Both the position numbers and the translations under genes were made by a program. Positions 61,111 to 64,000 of a stretch of DNA of 64,000 nucleotides are shown here, piece by piece; within the stretch, counting starts at the first letter, position 1; each line of letters opens with the position of its first letter. The notes under the pieces are model-generated. The model was not told where the DNA came from, searched no databases, and saw only the letters and a list, made by a program, of their open reading frames with translations. Source of the stretch: Latrodectus hesperus (lineage: Eukaryota; Arthropoda; Arachnida; Araneae; Theridiidae); contig CM075858.1 in NCBI GenBank assembly GCA_037975125.1, positions 66,440,140 to 66,504,139 on the forward strand, written 5' to 3'.

Positions 61111-62379
61111 TTAAGTTGTTGATGATTGAGAGTTTTTTTTCTCTTAACAACATATATGAATGTAGTACACTATGAAATGCCTTCTTTGAAGAATACACTC
61201 TGTGGACAATAAAAAGCAACAGCTTACAATTGTTAAGCTATTTTGTAATTAGTGTCATCATTTAATATACCTTCAAGAATCATGATTGTGTCTCAAAAGG
61301 TATTTAAATGGTCACTTTGCTAAATATTAATCAGATTGAATGATCGATTAACATTTAATTTAGAACAAGAATCAAAGAACTTTTTATGGTAAACGTAATC
61401 CTTTACATTTAAAACTAAGGATAGTTAACTTTTTTCAGTATCAAACGAGTATGAATTATACGGTTATTGCAAAAATGTTTTATTCTTACATTTTTGTATC
61501 AATTAAGTTTTAATTTTCTTTATGCTTTCCTTCTTTAAAATTATATTTTAAAATAAACGCATAACAGTTTAATAAGTCTTAAGAATTTAAACTTTAGTAA
61601 CAGATTTTTGAATATAATTAATTTAATATGAAAAAAAAGTAATGTAAAACTACAAATTCATCATTAATGAGATACCTCAAGAATACTATGAATTAGTTCT
61701 TTTAAAATGATTTTTTTAATAAATGCCAAAAAATCTTGTATTTAAACAATTTACTAATATAATCATAAACAAGAAATATTTCTATACTTAGCCGCCTTAA
61801 AATTGTCAGTAAATAATGTCCTTATGAAATGCAGAATTAAACTTGTGGGAAATAAAATCAAAAAATTTCTTCCTTCCTTTTATTGCGATTCTTTCTTTCT
61901 TAATATGCAAATATCGTACAAAATTCTTTCATGAATATGAATATTTACGATCCAATAGATTATCCAATTAAAATAATAGATTCCAGGCTGATTATATATT
62001 TCATTTGTTATACATGAGTGGAAATTAATGTTGTCAATCAAAAGGGCTTAAGTCAATTGAAGAAGACATTTTTTTATTCTTTTTCCAAGCAATAAAACAA
62101 ATTATTCTTTTGAAATAATTATGCCCGAACTAATCTAAATATATATAAAAAAATTTATGGGAATTCATTTTTTCCTTCATTCCAAAAACATTCTTTCGTT
62201 TGATTAGTTTTTTTTTCCTTGAAAGAACAGACAGCGTCAGGATGTGTTGGAATTCTGATCCAAACGATTTTTAAGTTTCTGATGCCAGGTCTTTGCTCTT
62301 TCGATCAAAGCAGACGAGAAAAATAAATCCTCTGATTTTTTTTATGATCTCATTTAGACGCCATTAAACAGTAGTTTCC
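61111..62379. other. No gene seen
   Basis: Unstructured AT-rich sequence. Confidence 0.55.
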
Positions 62380-62640
62380 TTCGAAGGAGTTGTAAGGTCA
62401 TGGTCTCTGACTTCAAGCGATCATGATACCACAGCCATGAGTTCATGCGTTGAGGTGGGTGAACCTGCTACACGCGAGTGTCTTGTGGAACGTTATCCGT
62501 TGCATGCTAATTGTGCCGGCACAATGGATTCACGCAAAATTTTGCGTGAGTGATTGCCGGTGACGTCTTATCGCTGTGAATAGGATTCCGCACCGTTTTG
62601 TTCAGACGCGTGTCTGCCTTTTCAAGAAAATCAAAAAGTC
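62380..62640. other. GC-rich patch with two perfect palindromes
   Basis: ATTGTGCCGGCACAAT (62510-62525) and TCACGCAAAATTTTGCGTGA (62530-62549) are perfect palindromes 4 bp apart in a CpG-rich stretch. They resemble dimeric transcription-factor sites, but no factor is identified. Confidence 0.4.
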
Positions 62641-64000
62641 ACCACCAACTGATGGTCTATTCTCTTTTGTCTGATTTATTAAAATTTTTGGAGTATTATA
62701 TACCGATTCATGTGCATTGCTTAAGCCAACTCATGATATGGTGATTGTATTCCTAAGACGACAATAATCAAAGCATGTATTCCACTTTTAAATTTAATCA
62801 CGATTATTCAGAATCTTTGACTTTTTATTTTTTTACGTGAATTTATTAAATTTACCATAAAATATAAAAATGACATTTCCTTGTTTCTTGAATTAATCTT
62901 TCTTTTAGGTTAATACAAAATTTTCAATAATAAGCTCTAATTTCGAATAATTTTTTTCGTAAGCACTAATAGCTTTTGATTTTATACTTTCCTTCTACAT
63001 TTAAGAAATAAAGACTTTTTATTTAAAAAAAAAACACTTAATTTTTTTCAATTCTACAGTTGTTATTTTTTTTGCAATGGGTAGAATTGGCCAGTAACAA
63101 TAACATCATAATGAACATTCTATATGATATACTGATTTTTACTAAATTATATGAATGTAGAGCTATGTTTATTTATTTATTTTTTCTAAATAATAATTAT
63201 AAAAAATTATAAACCAAATAAAACTCTACATTAGAGGATATTTTTGGTGAAACTTGACTTCTGGTTTCTAAAAATGAGTCATCTTCTTTAAATTTTTCAT
63301 GATTTGTAAGTTCGTTCTTCTGGTCGTTTCCTTTTTTAATGTTAGCTAGTTTGAAACGTATCGAAAATATCGAAGTAATAACTACGTAATTCCTTATTTT
63401 GTTCTTTTCCCCTGAACTAGATTTATATAAATCTTCCTTATAAATTTTCTTTTAAAAATAATTTATCACTTTAAAAAAGAACAATAGCATTCATTCTCAA
63501 TTGTGCAAAAGTATGCATGAATATTGTTTGATGGTGAAACTGCATTTTTTGCATATATTATGGATAAGTTTCAAGATAATTTTAGAAGAGAAAAAAACTC
63601 GAGTTTAGAACAAAAAATTGATAATAAGTGAATTTTTATAATTTTCAGTTTCTTAACATTTTATAATGTTAAATCGAAGTTATAAATTATAATTGATTAT
63701 TAAATTCTGATTTATTATTTTAAATGTACCAATTAAATTTTTGCGTCAATTTATAAAAAATAGCTTGATTTTCGTTGAACACTAGGAAATTTTCTCTTGG
63801 ATACTTTAAACAGTAAATACTAAGAGCCATCTTTGGAGTTAAGCAAGTTGGAGACTTATGGCACAGACGCTCAAATTCAGATCTGTATCGTGCCTTCAGA
63901 GAACCCAGTATCATCAAATGCACAAAAATCCAAAGAATTAAACGGTTTGGGTCATATTATTAAAATGAACAAAGAACATTCTCAAAAAATATTCCTAATC
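62641..64000. other. No gene seen
   Basis: AT-rich to the window edge. The 63720-63923 minus frame is unrecognised. Confidence 0.5.

Overview
This window looks like intergenic or intronic DNA from an AT-rich arthropod genome, most likely a spider or other arachnid. The clues are very low GC, long (TA)n microsatellites, no compact operons, tRNA-derived SINEs, Tc1 and pogo-type DNA transposons, and a Ty3/gypsy element whose Gag carries KAGQEE heptads. I know that Gag type from spider gypsy elements, so the arachnid placement is inference. No complete host protein-coding gene can be recognised. Host coding content is limited to weak candidates for first exons or promoters, in CpG-richer patches near 1.74-1.93, 7.6-8.05, 17.2-17.4 and 58.56-58.71 kb.

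The best-supported object is a full-length minus-strand Ty3/gypsy LTR retrotransposon at 25663-31967. Its two ~606-bp LTRs appear to differ by one A in a homopolymer. It has a 4-bp ATAT target duplication, a TATA box with an initiator, a primer-binding site, a polypurine tract, an intact gag and an intact pol (protease, RT, RNase H, integrase, GPY/F end). There is no env. Gag ends on a GGGAAAC slippery heptamer that abuts the stop codon. Eight nt further on lies a predicted hairpin whose loop can pair downstream, so Gag-Pol is probably made by -1 frameshifting at a pseudoknot. This is the most testable mechanism in the window.

Other mobile DNA: a Tc1 element with IR/DR ends and a twice-broken DD34E transposase (46592-48198); a 743-bp pogo/Tigger-like remnant with TIRs and TA duplications (21769-22511); a tRNA-Ser-like SINE with an 11-bp target duplication (43908-44137); a tRNA-Arg(ACG)-like SINE (about 55250-55510); many decayed copies of another tRNA-headed SINE family, concentrated at 45.0-46.1 kb; and a probable non-LTR retrotransposon C-terminal fragment (38370-38645).

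Layout: 1-25.6 kb is AT-rich DNA with scattered SINE fragments, hairpins, microsatellites and the pogo remnant. 25.66-31.97 kb is the gypsy element. 32-43.9 kb is mostly featureless apart from cruciform-prone (TA)n tracts. 43.9-48.2 kb is a mobile-element cluster. 48.2-64 kb is AT-rich, with SINE fragments, a candidate exon, a curious tandem pair of tRNA 5' halves (60.04-60.14 kb) and a GC-rich patch with two palindromes (62.5 kb). Perfect or near-perfect short-loop hairpins recur across the window and are not explained by any recognised element.
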